Source of the DNA: Acidimicrobiaceae bacterium
Lineage (GTDB): Bacteria; Actinomycetota; Acidimicrobiia; Acidimicrobiales; Ilumatobacteraceae
NCBI GenBank assembly: GCA_947447175.1
Contig: CANFIM010000004.1
Location: forward strand, 1-64,000
Direction: 5' to 3'
Length of the DNA: 64,000 nucleotides
Position numbers and translations under genes: made by a program. Shown piece by piece: positions 1 through 10,408 of the stretch. The notes below the pieces were generated by a model. That model did no database searches, was not told the origin of the DNA, and worked only from the letters and a program-made list of their open reading frames with translations. The number at the start of each line of letters is the position of its first letter. The first letter of the stretch is position 1.

Positions 1-233
1 CGCATGAGGCGGCTCTTGCGACGAGCAGCTGCGTTTGCATGAATGATGCCCTTAGAGGCAGCCATGTCGATGCGCTTGACAGCGAGACGAAGAGCTTCAG
101 CGCCCTCGGGTGTGCCAGCAGCTGACTGTGCAGTGCGGACGCGTGTACGCAACTCGCTCTTGATCGCTTTGTTGCGATCGGCGGACTTTGCGTTGGTAAG
201 AATGCGCTTCTTTTGGCTCTTGATATTTGCCAT
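1..233 (-). CDS. rpsT: 30S ribosomal protein S20 (partial, C-terminus off window)
   Basis: Reverse complement reads MANIKSQKKRILTNAKSADRNKAIKSELRTRVRTAQSAAG...AARRKSRLM, a typical S20 sequence. Confidence 0.95.
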   Translation of the reverse strand, partial: MANIKSQKKRILTNAKSADRNKAIKSELRTRVRTAQSAAGTPEGAEALRLAVKRIDMAASKGIIHANAAARRKSRLM

Positions 234-298
234 GAGGGACAAGACTATCGGCGTACGCCCCCGTCCCCAACCGCCGACAGATAGGCTTCTTCTCGCTC

Positions 299-2083
299 AT
301 GGAACTGTCCAAAATCCGAAATTTTTCGATCATTGCCCATATTGATCACGGCAAGTCGACCCTTTCGGACCGCATTTTGGAAATGACCGGCGCCGTGCAG
401 GCCCGAGACATGAAAGCCCAGTATCTCGATTCCATGGATCTAGAGCGCGAGCGTGGCATCACTATCAAGGCGCAAAACGTGCGAGTGGGCTGGAAGGGCT
501 ATACCTACCACCTCATTGATACCCCTGGTCACGTCGACTTTGGCTACGAAGTCAGCCGTTCGCTGGCCGCCTGTGAAGGCGTGGTGCTGGTGGTGGACGC
601 CGCTCAGGGCATTGAAGCGCAAACTCTTGCTAACTGTTACTTGGCGCTCGAAAACAATCTGGAAATTGTGGCCGTGCTGAACAAGATCGATCTTCCTGCC
701 GCCGACCCCGACCGCTACGCCGCTGAGATCGAAAACATCTTGGGTATTCCTGCGGAAGAGATCTTGCGTATCTCGGCAAAAACAGGCGAAGGTGTTCCTG
801 AACTTCTTGATGCCATCGCCGAACGCATTCCTGCACCAACGGGCGATGCAGATGCACCGTTGCAAGCACTCATTTTTGACTCACAGTTTGACCAATATCG
901 TGGAGTTGTCTCCAGCGTTCGCGTGATGAACGGGCGACTCACTACTGGCAGCCGCTTGTTGTTCATGCAAGCCCGCGCTACGCACGACATCATCGAAATT
1001 GGTGCACGTTCTCCGGGCACCACACCAATGCCAGATCTTGGTCCAGGAGAAGTGGGTTACCTCATTGCAGGCATCAAAGATGTTGCTGAGGCTCGAAGCG
1101 GTGAAACTGTTACCACCTTTGCTTCGCCGGCATCAGAACCTCTTGCTGGCTATCGCGATCCGAAGGCCATGGTGTTCTGTGGTTTGTATCCCATCGATGG
1201 TGACGACTTTGAAAACCTGCGTGAGAGTCTTGAGAAACTAAAACTCAACGACGCGTCCATTACGTACGAGCCTGAATCATCAGGTGCGCTCGGGTTTGGC
1301 TTTCGCTGCGGGTTCCTTGGCTTGTTGCACATGGAAATTGTGAAAGAACGACTTGAGCGCGAATTCAACCTTGCCCTCATTGCTACTGCTCCGTCCGTGG
1401 CGTATCGCGTCACCAAAACCGACGGTGAAGTTCTCATTGTGGAGAACCCGGCAGATCTTCCGCCTACTCAAAACATCAATTTCATTGAAGAGCCATTCTT
1501 CAAGGTGAGCATCATTACGCCGAAGGATTACACGGGCACACTCATGGAGCTGTGTCAGTCGCGTCGTGGCGAGATGGTGAAGTTGGAATACTTGTCGCCC
1601 GAGCGTGTGGAATTGCACTATCTCATTCCGCTTGCTGAAGTTGTTGTTGACTTCTTTGATCAAATGAAGAGTCGCACACAGGGTTACGCAAGTCTCGACT
1701 ACGAACTTGATGGGTATCGCCCCAGCAATCTTGTATTGGTCGACATTCTTCTCAATGCCATTGCAGCCGATGCTTTCAGCACCATCGTGCACAGAGACAA
1801 GGCATTTGATTACGGCCGTCGCATGTGCGAGAAACTGCGCGAACTTATTCCGCGCCAAATGTTCGATGTGCCCATTCAGGCAGCCATCGGCGGCAAAGTC
1901 ATTGCTCGCGAAACTGTGAAGGCCAAGCGCAAAGACGTGTTGGCCAAGTGTTACGGCGGCGATATCACTCGTAAGCGCAAACTTCTGGAAAAGCAGAAGG
2001 AAGGCAAAAAGAAGATGAAAGCAATTGGTCGCGTTGAAGTGCCCGGTGACGTTTTCATTAGTGCCTTGAAACTGGACGACTGA
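299..2083 (+). CDS. lepA: Elongation factor 4 (LepA)
   Basis: [28 protein letters not shown], GTPase motifs, 594 aa, LepA C-terminal domain. Confidence 0.97.
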   Translation: MELSKIRNFSIIAHIDHGKSTLSDRILEMTGAVQARDMKAQYLDSMDLERERGITIKAQNVRVGWKGYTYHLIDTPGHVDFGYEVSRSLAACEGVVLVVDAAQGIEAQTLANCYLALENNLEIVAVLNKIDLPAADPDRYAAEIENILGIPAEEILRISAKTGEGVPELLDAIAERIPAPTGDADAPLQALIFDSQFDQYRGVVSSVRVMNGRLTTGSRLLFMQARATHDIIEIGARSPGTTPMPDLGPGEVGYLIAGIKDVAEARSGETVTTFASPASEPLAGYRDPKAMVFCGLYPIDGDDFENLRESLEKLKLNDASITYEPESSGALGFGFRCGFLGLLHMEIVKERLEREFNLALIATAPSVAYRVTKTDGEVLIVENPADLPPTQNINFIEEPFFKVSIITPKDYTGTLMELCQSRRGEMVKLEYLSPERVELHYLIPLAEVVVDFFDQMKSRTQGYASLDYELDGYRPSNLVLVDILLNAIAADAFSTIVHRDKAFDYGRRMCEKLRELIPRQMFDVPIQAAIGGKVIARETVKAKRKDVLAKCYGGDITRKRKLLEKQKEGKKKMKAIGRVEVPGDVFISALKLDD

Positions 2084-3300
2084 TGTCTGAAGAGGCGGTT
2101 GGTGAGAAGGGAAGTGCTTTCCGTTCTTTACGCGCCCGCAACATGCGTATCTACATGGGGGGTTTATTGCTCTCCAATGTGGGCACATGGCTGCAGTTCA
2201 CTGCAACATCTCTGTTGATCTACCGCATTCACAACAAAGCAACTGATGCGGGGCTGAATGCCATGTTCCAGTTTCTGCCCATGTTGCTTCTGGGTGCATG
2301 GGCAGGAGGGTTGGCCGACCGATTCGATCGACGTAAAGTCACCATCTGCACGCAATCAGCATTGGGACTTCAAGCTGTTTTATTGGCGGTGGTTGATGCC
2401 ACCGGTCATGCAACATTGCCCGCGGTGTACACGCTTTCACTCATCCTCGGAATCGCCAATGCCATCGACAACCCTGCACGTCGCGGCTTAGTCACCGAGC
2501 TTGTACCTGCACACGAGATTTCCAATGCAATGTCGCTGAACACCACAGTGATGACCGGGTCTCGCATTGTGGGGCCCGCATTGGCGGCTGCACTGATTGG
2601 GCCTTTAGGTACGGCATGGCTCTTCAGCATGAATGCCGTGTCCTATCTCGCAGTACTTGCATCGCTCTTCATGTTGCGCACCTCAGAGATGCTTCCAAAA
2701 GCGCCTGCTTCACGCTCTGGAAAACCAGTGCGCGAAGGGCTCATGTTTGTGTGGAGAGATCGTTACCTGCGAAACATCTTCATTGTGTTCACAGTTGCCA
2801 GCACCTTTGCGTTCAACTACAGCACAGTGCTTCCGAAAATGAGTGACAAGTTATGGCATGAACCCAATGGATATGCCATCTTGTTGACTGTCACCAGTAT
2901 CGGCAGTGTTGTTGGGGCCATTTCAAATGCGCGATACCGCGTGATGACAGTGCGCCGATTCACAATGGGAAGCATTGTGTTGTCGGTCGCGTGTCTCATC
3001 TTGCCGTTCGCACCGAACTTTACTGTCGCTTGCTTGTTCGCTCTCCCTCTGGGAATTGGCGGAACGGGATTCATGACTGCAATGACGGGAGTCATGCAAC
3101 AACGCACTCCACCTGAAATGCGAAGCCGAATGATGGCGCTTCAGTCTGTGGCGTTCCTTGGGTCTACCCCAATCGGTGGTCCCATCACTGGCTGGATAGG
3201 CGACAACATCGGAGTGCATATGTCAATGATGTACGGCGGAGTTCTTACGCTTCTCGTTGTGCCATTGTTGCGGGGCCTTGACAAAGAGGTTGAAAAATGA
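2083..3300 (+). CDS. MFS transporter (EntS-like exporter family)
   Basis: Multiple hydrophobic helices, ADRFDRRKV motif; TGATG overlap with lepA stop. Confidence 0.85.
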   Translation: MSEEAVGEKGSAFRSLRARNMRIYMGGLLLSNVGTWLQFTATSLLIYRIHNKATDAGLNAMFQFLPMLLLGAWAGGLADRFDRRKVTICTQSALGLQAVLLAVVDATGHATLPAVYTLSLILGIANAIDNPARRGLVTELVPAHEISNAMSLNTTVMTGSRIVGPALAAALIGPLGTAWLFSMNAVSYLAVLASLFMLRTSEMLPKAPASRSGKPVREGLMFVWRDRYLRNIFIVFTVASTFAFNYSTVLPKMSDKLWHEPNGYAILLTVTSIGSVVGAISNARYRVMTVRRFTMGSIVLSVACLILPFAPNFTVACLFALPLGIGGTGFMTAMTGVMQQRTPPEMRSRMMALQSVAFLGSTPIGGPITGWIGDNIGVHMSMMYGGVLTLLVVPLLRGLDKEVEK

Positions 3301-4646
3301 CCGTTGCCGTGTGGTGGGTACGTCGAGACATTCGACTTGCTGACAATAAAGCTCTGCAATCTGCAGCTTCAATTGGGAAAGTTGTGCCGCTGTTTGTGTG
3401 GGATGAAAATCTGCTGGCAACTGCAGGAGACCGTCGCAAGGATTTTCTCTATCAGGCATTGCACTCGCTTGATAACTCCGTGAATCGCGCACTGATTTAT
3501 CGAGAAGGACCAGTTGCTGATGCCGTAGTGGAGTTTTGTCGTCTTGTAGGCGCAGACACCGTGCACATCACTGAAGATTTCGGACCATATGGTCGCAAAC
3601 GTGATGCTGCAGTGGAGGCTGCTCTCGTTGCAGACGGGCGCAGGCTGGTGCGCGCCGATACGCCGTACGTGATTGCACCAGGAACTGTGCGCAAAGACGA
3701 TGGCACTGCGTTGAAAGTGTTTACGCCGTTTTACAAACGATGGCTGAATCATGAGTGGACATCGGCAACGGAAACCAATGTGGAGTTTGCAGACTTCCGC
3801 GATCTATGTGCTGGGCCAAAGAAGAAGGCAGACGAGGGCTGGTCGGCAAATGCGCCCGTTGGTGAGCATCTTGCGATGGATCGATTCAATGAATGGTCGC
3901 ACCGTGCGATCGACGAGTACAAGGATGCACGAAACAATCCGGGAGTGGATGGCACATCCATGTTGTCGCCGTATTTGAAATTCGGCATCGTGCATCCACG
4001 CCAATTACTGCAACGGCTCACAGGTACGCCTGGCTCTGATGTTTTTCGTTCGGAAATCGCATGGCGTGAGTTCTACGCCGATGTGTTGTTCCATCAGCCC
4101 GATACAACGTGGAAAAACTTGCAACCAAAGATGGATGCCCTTCCCGTTGATACTGATGAACTGGCACAAGAACGATTTGCTCAATTCTGTGAAGGCAAGA
4201 CCGGGTATCCCATTGTTGATGCCGGTATTCGACAATTGCTAGGCACAGGGTGGATGCACAACAGAGTGCGCATGATTGTGGCCAGTTTCCTTGTGAAAGA
4301 TTTGCATCTTCCGTGGCAATGGGGAGCACAGTTCTTTATGGAACACCTGCTTGATGCCGATATTGCATCTAATGCACACGGATGGCAATGGACCGCTGGC
4401 ACCGGCACCGATGCCTCTCCGTTCTTTCGAGTGTTTAATCCCACGGGTCAGAGTGAAAAATTTGACCCTGAGGGCGACTATTTGCGTCGATGGGTTCCTG
4501 AAATCGCTCACCTTGATAACAAAAGCATTCATGCACCGTGGGAATTGGGCCTTCTGGCTCCCAGTGACTATCCCGAACCCATCGTGGATCATGCGGTTGA
4601 ACGGAATGAGGCGTTAGCCCGTTACAAAGCCGTCAGCGGAAAGTAA
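3297..4646 (+). CDS. phrB: Deoxyribodipyrimidine photolyase
   Basis: WWVRRDIRLADNKAL N-terminus; GYPIVDAGIRQLLGTGWMHNRVRMIVASFLVKDL and WQWTAGTGTDASPFFRVFNP FAD-domain motifs. Confidence 0.95.
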   Translation: MTVAVWWVRRDIRLADNKALQSAASIGKVVPLFVWDENLLATAGDRRKDFLYQALHSLDNSVNRALIYREGPVADAVVEFCRLVGADTVHITEDFGPYGRKRDAAVEAALVADGRRLVRADTPYVIAPGTVRKDDGTALKVFTPFYKRWLNHEWTSATETNVEFADFRDLCAGPKKKADEGWSANAPVGEHLAMDRFNEWSHRAIDEYKDARNNPGVDGTSMLSPYLKFGIVHPRQLLQRLTGTPGSDVFRSEIAWREFYADVLFHQPDTTWKNLQPKMDALPVDTDELAQERFAQFCEGKTGYPIVDAGIRQLLGTGWMHNRVRMIVASFLVKDLHLPWQWGAQFFMEHLLDADIASNAHGWQWTAGTGTDASPFFRVFNPTGQSEKFDPEGDYLRRWVPEIAHLDNKSIHAPWELGLLAPSDYPEPIVDHAVERNEALARYKAVSGK

Positions 4647-4658
4647 AATTTCCGAATC

Positions 4659-5660
4659 ATGCTCGACGAACGCAAGACCGCCATTCTCCGCGCCGTAGTG
4701 CAGGAATACGTTGCAACGGGCCAGCCTGTTGGCTCTGGTCACATTGCTAATTTGCCGTCGGTCACGGTGTCGCCTGCAACAGTGCGCAATGAATTGGTGG
4801 CGCTTGAGCAAGAGGGCTATCTCGCACAGCCGCACACGTCTGCCGGACGTATTCCTACAGACAAGGGGTACCGACACTTTGTCGACTCCATCACGCCCCA
4901 AGGTCGCTTGCCTGAAGATGAAGCCACACAGATTGGTCAGTTCTTTCAGTCAGCTCACGGCCGCTTAGAAGATCTGCTTCGTCACACCACCACGTTGCTG
5001 GCCAACGTCACTCATCACACCGCAGTAGTAGTGGGCCCTGAAGTAGAAACCACCACCGTTCGTGCGGTGCACATCAGTCGTGTCACATCACGTACAGCAA
5101 CAGTTGTTGTGGTGTTGTCTAACCACAACGTAGAAAACGAAACCATTCAGATTTCTGAAGACATCACCGATGTGCACATTGCAGATGCTGTTGCCCATCT
5201 CTCAAAAGTGGTGGTGGGTCATTCGCTGAGCGATATTGAATCCGTGCCTTCAACGAACGATGCACATCTCGATGCTGTGTGTTTCGCAACTGCCAGCGCT
5301 TTGGCACGTCATCGCAAGGACAAGCCAGTATTTGTTGGTGGAGCAGCGTCGCTTGCCAATGCATTTGATGCTGTTGATGTGGTCCGTGATGTACTGGCCA
5401 CAATCGAACAACAATTTGTTGTTGTTACGTTGTTGCAAGATCTCCTTGACCGCGGACTTTCCGTGGCCATTGGCGCAGAACACGGAATCCAACCACTTTC
5501 TGCGTGCTCGGTCATCGTGGCGCCAGTAGTGGCAGATGGGGAAACAATCGGGTCGGTAGGTGTTCTCGGCCCCACACGCATGGATTATCCGCAGGCGCTG
5601 AATACCGTAGAAGTGGTGAGCGAACAGTTGGGTCGACATATTGCAGAGGGTGCAGCATGA
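4659..5660 (+). CDS. hrcA: Heat-inducible transcription repressor HrcA
   Basis: [29 protein letters not shown]...[39 protein letters not shown]. Confidence 0.95.
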   Translation: MLDERKTAILRAVVQEYVATGQPVGSGHIANLPSVTVSPATVRNELVALEQEGYLAQPHTSAGRIPTDKGYRHFVDSITPQGRLPEDEATQIGQFFQSAHGRLEDLLRHTTTLLANVTHHTAVVVGPEVETTTVRAVHISRVTSRTATVVVVLSNHNVENETIQISEDITDVHIADAVAHLSKVVVGHSLSDIESVPSTNDAHLDAVCFATASALARHRKDKPVFVGGAASLANAFDAVDVVRDVLATIEQQFVVVTLLQDLLDRGLSVAIGAEHGIQPLSACSVIVAPVVADGETIGSVGVLGPTRMDYPQALNTVEVVSEQLGRHIAEGAA

Positions 5661-6772
5661 GCGCCGACTTCTACGAACTTCTTGGCGTTTCGCGTAACGC
5701 AAATGCAGACGAGATCAAAAAGGCGTATCGCAAGAAAGCTCGCGAACTGCATCCTGATGCAAACCCCGATAACCCGGCCGCTGAAGATCAATTCAAAGAA
5801 GTCAGTCGTGCATATGAAGTGTTGTCAGATGCCGATGCACGCTCTCGCTACGACCGGTTTGGTGAACAAGGTCTAGGTGGCGCAGGTGGCGGCGGAGATC
5901 CATTTGGTGGCGGCGGTTTCGGCGATATTTTCGAAGCATTCTTCGGCGGCAACGGCTTTGGTGGCCAGCGTCAACAAGCTGGCCCACCGCGTGGACAAGA
6001 CCTTGAAGTCACCGCACGTCTCGACTTGCCAGGTGTCATGTTTGGCACACAAATCACTGTCGATGTCAATACAGCCATCACATGTATTGGGTGTGATGGT
6101 TCTGGTGCTGCTGAAGGCACTGAGCCTGTTACGTGTTCCGAATGTTCTGGTTCTGGGCAAGTACGTCGAGTACGCCAAAGCCTGTTGGGTCAAATGGTGA
6201 CCACTGGTCCATGTGGACGTTGTGGAGGCATGGGACAAGTCATTGTGACGCCTTGCGTTACATGTTCAGGTGAAGGACGCCGTTCTTCTCGTGAGTCCTA
6301 CACCGTGGATGTGCCAGCAGGTATTCGCACCGGACAAACGTTGCGCCTCTCTGGGCGTGGTGCAGTAGGCCCACGTGGTGGCGAAGCAGGCGATCTCTAC
6401 GTGCACGTTGCTGTTGCGCAGCATAAAGACTTCGTTCGTGAGGAAGACGACCTCATTTACAACATGGCGCTTTCCATCTCGCAAGCAGCTCTTGGTGTAC
6501 ATACAGTTCTTGAAGCTCTCGATGGCGAACTTGATTTAGTGGTGCCCGCAGGCACTCAACATGGGCGCGAGTTTGTGGCAAAAGGTCGCGGAGTTCCTCA
6601 CGTCAACGGGCGCGGCAGAGGAAATCTTCGCGTACGTGTTGCAGTATCAGTACCCACCAAGTTGAGCGACGAACAAGAAGAGTTGTTGCGAAAGCTTGCA
6701 GAGTTGTCGGGTGATGAAGTTGCTTCAACTGATAAGAAACTGTTTTCACGCATTAAGTCGGCTTTCTCGTGA
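5657..6772 (+). CDS. dnaJ: Molecular chaperone DnaJ
   Basis: J-domain ([31 protein letters not shown]), Gly-rich region, four CxxCxGxG-like repeats; ATGA overlap with hrcA. Confidence 0.95.
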   Translation: MSADFYELLGVSRNANADEIKKAYRKKARELHPDANPDNPAAEDQFKEVSRAYEVLSDADARSRYDRFGEQGLGGAGGGGDPFGGGGFGDIFEAFFGGNGFGGQRQQAGPPRGQDLEVTARLDLPGVMFGTQITVDVNTAITCIGCDGSGAAEGTEPVTCSECSGSGQVRRVRQSLLGQMVTTGPCGRCGGMGQVIVTPCVTCSGEGRRSSRESYTVDVPAGIRTGQTLRLSGRGAVGPRGGEAGDLYVHVAVAQHKDFVREEDDLIYNMALSISQAALGVHTVLEALDGELDLVVPAGTQHGREFVAKGRGVPHVNGRGRGNLRVRVAVSVPTKLSDEQEELLRKLAELSGDEVASTDKKLFSRIKSAFS

Positions 6773-7446
6773 TTGATGCGTTGCGCCATTCCGCTGCGCA
6801 CGTATTTGTTGATTCGCCCGCATCGCCAGCGTTGTCAAAAGACGACCAGCATCATCTTGACCGCGTGCTCCGCCTCCGCAATGGCGAGTCGGTGTCATGT
6901 AGTGATGGCAAGGGCACGTGGAGTGTGTGTGAGTGGAATAGCGGAGCTCTTGTTGTTCAGGGCGAGGTGCACACCGTCTCTCGTGAAGTGCCAGAACTCA
7001 CGGTGGCAATTGCGCCAGTGAAAGGTGACCGCACAGACCTTGTGGTGGAAAAACTTGTAGAGATCGGCATCGATCACGTTGTTGTGTTGCAGCCAGTGGA
7101 GCGCAGTGTGGTGCGCTGGAATGCCAGCAAGGTTCCTCAGGTGATGCAGCGATATGAACGCATCATTCGCGCAGCAGCTATGCAGTCTCGTCGCGTGTAT
7201 CTCCCCACGCTTCGTGGCCCCATTTCTCTGGCGGAGCTTTCCGGGCCATCCGTGGCATTCGCCGAACCAGGTGGCAGTGCCACAGGTGACACCTTCACCA
7301 CATTGGTGATCGGCCCAGAGGGTGGCTTTTCTCCCGAGGAAGTAGCGACGGCACCCGCTCTTGCAGACCTAGGCCCGGCCATATTGCGGGCGGAAACAGC
7401 GGCCATGGTGGGGGCAGCCCGCATGGTCGCACACTGGCGGCGTTGA
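6769..7446 (+). CDS. rsmE: 16S rRNA (uracil1498-N3)-methyltransferase RsmE
   Basis: [18 protein letters not shown]...LRAETAA motif; located after dnaJ as in many actinobacteria. Confidence 0.9.
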   Translation: MIDALRHSAAHVFVDSPASPALSKDDQHHLDRVLRLRNGESVSCSDGKGTWSVCEWNSGALVVQGEVHTVSREVPELTVAIAPVKGDRTDLVVEKLVEIGIDHVVVLQPVERSVVRWNASKVPQVMQRYERIIRAAAMQSRRVYLPTLRGPISLAELSGPSVAFAEPGGSATGDTFTTLVIGPEGGFSPEEVATAPALADLGPAILRAETAAMVGAARMVAHWRR

Positions 7447-7449
7447 ATG

Positions 7450-7466
7450 CACCACACTGTGTGGTG
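7450..7466. promoter_or_regulatory. Perfect palindrome CACCACAC-T-GTGTGGTG with BldD-box-like core, putative autoregulatory operator
   Basis: Core ACaCTGtGT matches the central ACnC(A/T)GnGT of the published Streptomyces BldD box; 2 nt before the ATG of the BldD-like gene. Confidence 0.55.
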
Positions 7467-7468
7467 AC

Positions 7469-7993
7469 ATGCCTAGTTATACCGACGACGAACTTCTCAA
7501 AGATTCACCCTTCACGCACTTGGTCGGCGAGCGCTTGCGCCGCATTCGCCAGCAGAAGCAATGGTCTCTCTCTGACGTAGAAGCCAATAGCGATAGCGAA
7601 TTTAAAGCATCGGTTCTTGGCGCATATGAGCGCGGCGAACGAGCAATATCCGTGCCTCGCCTTGAGCGCCTCGCGCGCTTCTACGGAGTCAGCATTGACC
7701 AGTTATTGCCTCGCGACTCTCAACGTGAAGATGCAACGTCATCTGCAGATGGTGCTCCGAAGAAGATGCGCATCGATGTGGCGAAATTGTCCACAATGAA
7801 CGGGCCGCAGTTTGAAATGCTTGAACGTTTTCTGCGCATGATCCAAGTACAACGTCAAGACTTCAATGGCAAGGTCATCACGGTGCGCGCACACGACACT
7901 CGCGCAATTGCGGTGATGCTTGATGTTCCCGTTGATGGGGTGGGCGACAAATTAAGCGAACTGGGCTTGATTTTCGTGCCGCCTACGGCATAG
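7469..7993 (+). CDS. bldD-like: BldD-like XRE-family transcriptional regulator
   Basis: N-terminal HTH (LRRIRQQKQWSLSDVEANSDSEFKASVLGAYERGERAISVPRLERLARFYGVSIDQLLP) and BldD-type C-terminal domain with RQD-FNGKVITV-RAHD. Confidence 0.85.
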   Translation: MPSYTDDELLKDSPFTHLVGERLRRIRQQKQWSLSDVEANSDSEFKASVLGAYERGERAISVPRLERLARFYGVSIDQLLPRDSQREDATSSADGAPKKMRIDVAKLSTMNGPQFEMLERFLRMIQVQRQDFNGKVITVRAHDTRAIAVMLDVPVDGVGDKLSELGLIFVPPTA

Positions 7994-8000
7994 TTCAGGT

Positions 8001-9062
8001 ATGTCTGAGTTCGGGGTATACGTTCATATCCCTTTTTGTCGTCACCGATGCGACTACTGCGCATTCGCAACATGGACCGATCGTGATCACCTCATGGAGG
8101 CGTATGTAGACGCAGTGGTGAAAGACATTGGCAACAAGGTGGCATCAGGTATGCCAGTCGCAGACACAGTGTTCTTCGGCGGTGGTACGCCCACTCGTTT
8201 AGCGCCGGATTTGCTCACTCGTATTGTGCGATCTATCCCGGTTTCGAACAATCCGGAGATCACTATCGAATGCAATCCTGATGATGTGACTGAAGAGATG
8301 ATTCATGAGTACGCATCAAGCGGAATTAATCGCATCAGCATTGGGGTGCAGTCAATGGTGCCTCATGTGCTGGAATCTCTCAATCGCACACACAACCCTG
8401 AAAACGTGGAGAAGGCAATTGCTTACGCGCGTGCAGCAGGAATTGTGTCCATCAATCTCGATCTCATTTACGGCGTACATGGTGAGTCGCTTGATGATTG
8501 GCGAGCAACATTGCAGGGCGCTTTGGCGCTGAAGCCAACACACATCTCCGCATACGGACTCACGGTTGAAGCTGGCACACCACTGGCAGAAGACCCAGCG
8601 CGCCATCCTGACGATGATGACCAAGCTGACAAATATGTGTTGGCAGATGACATGTTGGTCGCGGCGGGCATGCACAACTACGAAATTTCTAACTGGGCAT
8701 TGCCTGGTCATGAGTGCCGACACAACAAGGTGTATTGGTCGCAAGGCAACTACGAAGGTTTTGGTTGCGCCTCGCACTCACACAAAGATGGCCGGCGTTA
8801 CTGGAATGTACGCACTCCTGATCGTTACATTGCGTGCATTGCAGCAGGGGAGACCGTGGAAGCCGCAGATGAACAACTAGATGTTGTAACGCGTGCACGA
8901 GAAGCTTTAGAACTTTCACTTCGCACCACCGATGGCGTGCCAGTAGGAACACTCGATGTGGAGCCTCTTGAAGGCCTTGTGGAAGTGCAAGGAGCACGAG
9001 TGGTGCTCACACGTGAAGGACGACTCTTGGCGAACGAGGTAAGTCTTCGCCTCAAGCCATGA
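8001..9062 (+). CDS. hemW: Radical SAM heme chaperone HemW (coproporphyrinogen oxidase-like)
   Basis: VYVHIPFCRHRCDYCAFATW, FFGGGTPTRL, ISIGVQSMVPHVLESLNRTH. Confidence 0.92.
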   Translation: MSEFGVYVHIPFCRHRCDYCAFATWTDRDHLMEAYVDAVVKDIGNKVASGMPVADTVFFGGGTPTRLAPDLLTRIVRSIPVSNNPEITIECNPDDVTEEMIHEYASSGINRISIGVQSMVPHVLESLNRTHNPENVEKAIAYARAAGIVSINLDLIYGVHGESLDDWRATLQGALALKPTHISAYGLTVEAGTPLAEDPARHPDDDDQADKYVLADDMLVAAGMHNYEISNWALPGHECRHNKVYWSQGNYEGFGCASHSHKDGRRYWNVRTPDRYIACIAAGETVEAADEQLDVVTRAREALELSLRTTDGVPVGTLDVEPLEGLVEVQGARVVLTREGRLLANEVSLRLKP

Positions 9063-9412
9063 TTGAACTCATTGGTGTGTACGACGCAGACGGAACAGTG
9101 TGGGGCGAGATCTCATATTGGGTTGGTGCTCGCTTCGGAGTGCGACATTGCAGTTTGTGCGACATCACTCACGGAACATTTCGTCAGAAAGCGCAGTGGA
9201 GAGAGTGTCGAGATGAATTGGGAATTGAATTCTCGACATTCCATCGAAACGATCAACCAGATGACGTGCGGATTTTCCTTAACGGAAATTATCCAGCAGT
9301 TGTTCTTCGCAACAACGATGGAGCGCTTTCGCTGCTTATGAATAAAGAGCAGATTTCTGATTGCGGGCACTCACCGGAACTGTTTTTCGCGGAGATTCAG
9401 CGTCGTTTGTAG
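9059..9412 (+). CDS. Uncharacterised protein with CSLCDITHG motif
   Basis: 117 aa ORF overlapping hemW stop by 4 nt; CxxC followed by conserved-looking THG. Confidence 0.75.
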   Translation: MIELIGVYDADGTVWGEISYWVGARFGVRHCSLCDITHGTFRQKAQWRECRDELGIEFSTFHRNDQPDDVRIFLNGNYPAVVLRNNDGALSLLMNKEQISDCGHSPELFFAEIQRRL

Positions 9413-9462
9413 CCGTAGGTTTTGGCGCAGCAGCCCCGATAACATCGTTCTCGTCCCTTTTA

Positions 9463-9536
<74 letters not shown>

Positions 9537-9566
9537 CTAGTTGTATCGAAAGGCTTGTCACAGGAA

Positions 9567-10403
9567 ATGGAAATTGTTCTTGCCCTGTGTGCTGCCAGTG
9601 TTTATGGCATTGCTGATTACTGCGGCGGCCGTGCTTCACGAAGTGTTAATCCCGTGGTTGTCACGTTTGTGGGGCAGTGCGGAGGCTTTCTCGTTCTCCT
9701 TTCCATTGCAGTGATCTCGCGTGCACCCGTTCCACCCATCAGTGATTGGATCTGGGGCGGCGTGGCCGGTGCAGTTGGTGCAATCGGATTACTCGCGTTC
9801 TATCGCGCCATGGGTAGCGGCTACATGACCGTGGTTGCACCGGTGAGCGCAGTCACTGCAACTGCCATTCCAGTGATTGTTGGTTTGGCTACTGGCGAAC
9901 GCCCTGGAGTGTTGGCACTTCTTGGTATCCCTGTGGCAGTGGTTGCAATCGCGCTTGTTAGTGATGTTCTTGGCCCTAACCATCGCAAGGCGCCACGCAT
10001 CGTTTTGTGGCTTGCCATTGTTGCCGGTTGCGGATTCGGCACCATCTTTGTGATCCTTGCTCACACCACTGATGGCAGCGGCCAGTGGCCTGTTGTTTCA
10101 ATGCGCCTTACATCTATTCCGCTCATGTTCGTGGTGATGCGCTCGCGCAAACAGAAGGCCTCCAGTGCGCGCACAAATCTTCGCATTGTGTTGGCCTCAG
10201 GAATATTGGATAGCGCAGCCAACGGTATTTATTTGTTAGCCGTGCGTGAGGGCATGATGTCCATTGTGTCCACCATCAACTCGTTCTATCCAGCCAGCAC
10301 ATTGATGTTGGCTACAAAGCTTGACGGCGAAAAGATTCACCGGTCACAAGCGGTAGGTCTGTTGTGTGCAGCGGTATCGCTCACACTGATTTCAATGTCG
10401 TAA
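9567..10403 (+). CDS. EamA/DMT-family transporter
   Basis: Ten hydrophobic segments, EamA-like repeats; start uncertain (TTG 9555 or ATG 9567). Confidence 0.8.
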   Translation: MEIVLALCAASVYGIADYCGGRASRSVNPVVVTFVGQCGGFLVLLSIAVISRAPVPPISDWIWGGVAGAVGAIGLLAFYRAMGSGYMTVVAPVSAVTATAIPVIVGLATGERPGVLALLGIPVAVVAIALVSDVLGPNHRKAPRIVLWLAIVAGCGFGTIFVILAHTTDGSGQWPVVSMRLTSIPLMFVVMRSRKQKASSARTNLRIVLASGILDSAANGIYLLAVREGMMSIVSTINSFYPASTLMLATKLDGEKIHRSQAVGLLCAAVSLTLISMS

Positions 10404-10408
10404 CTGGT

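Noticed and set aside
1280-2188. 302-aa ORF antisense to lepA
   Set aside because: Low-complexity, Cys/His-rich translation with no family resemblance; lepA on the other strand is unambiguous
5878-5970. GGTGGCGG-rich repeat as a mobile or regulatory repeat
   Set aside because: It encodes the normal Gly/Phe-rich linker of DnaJ
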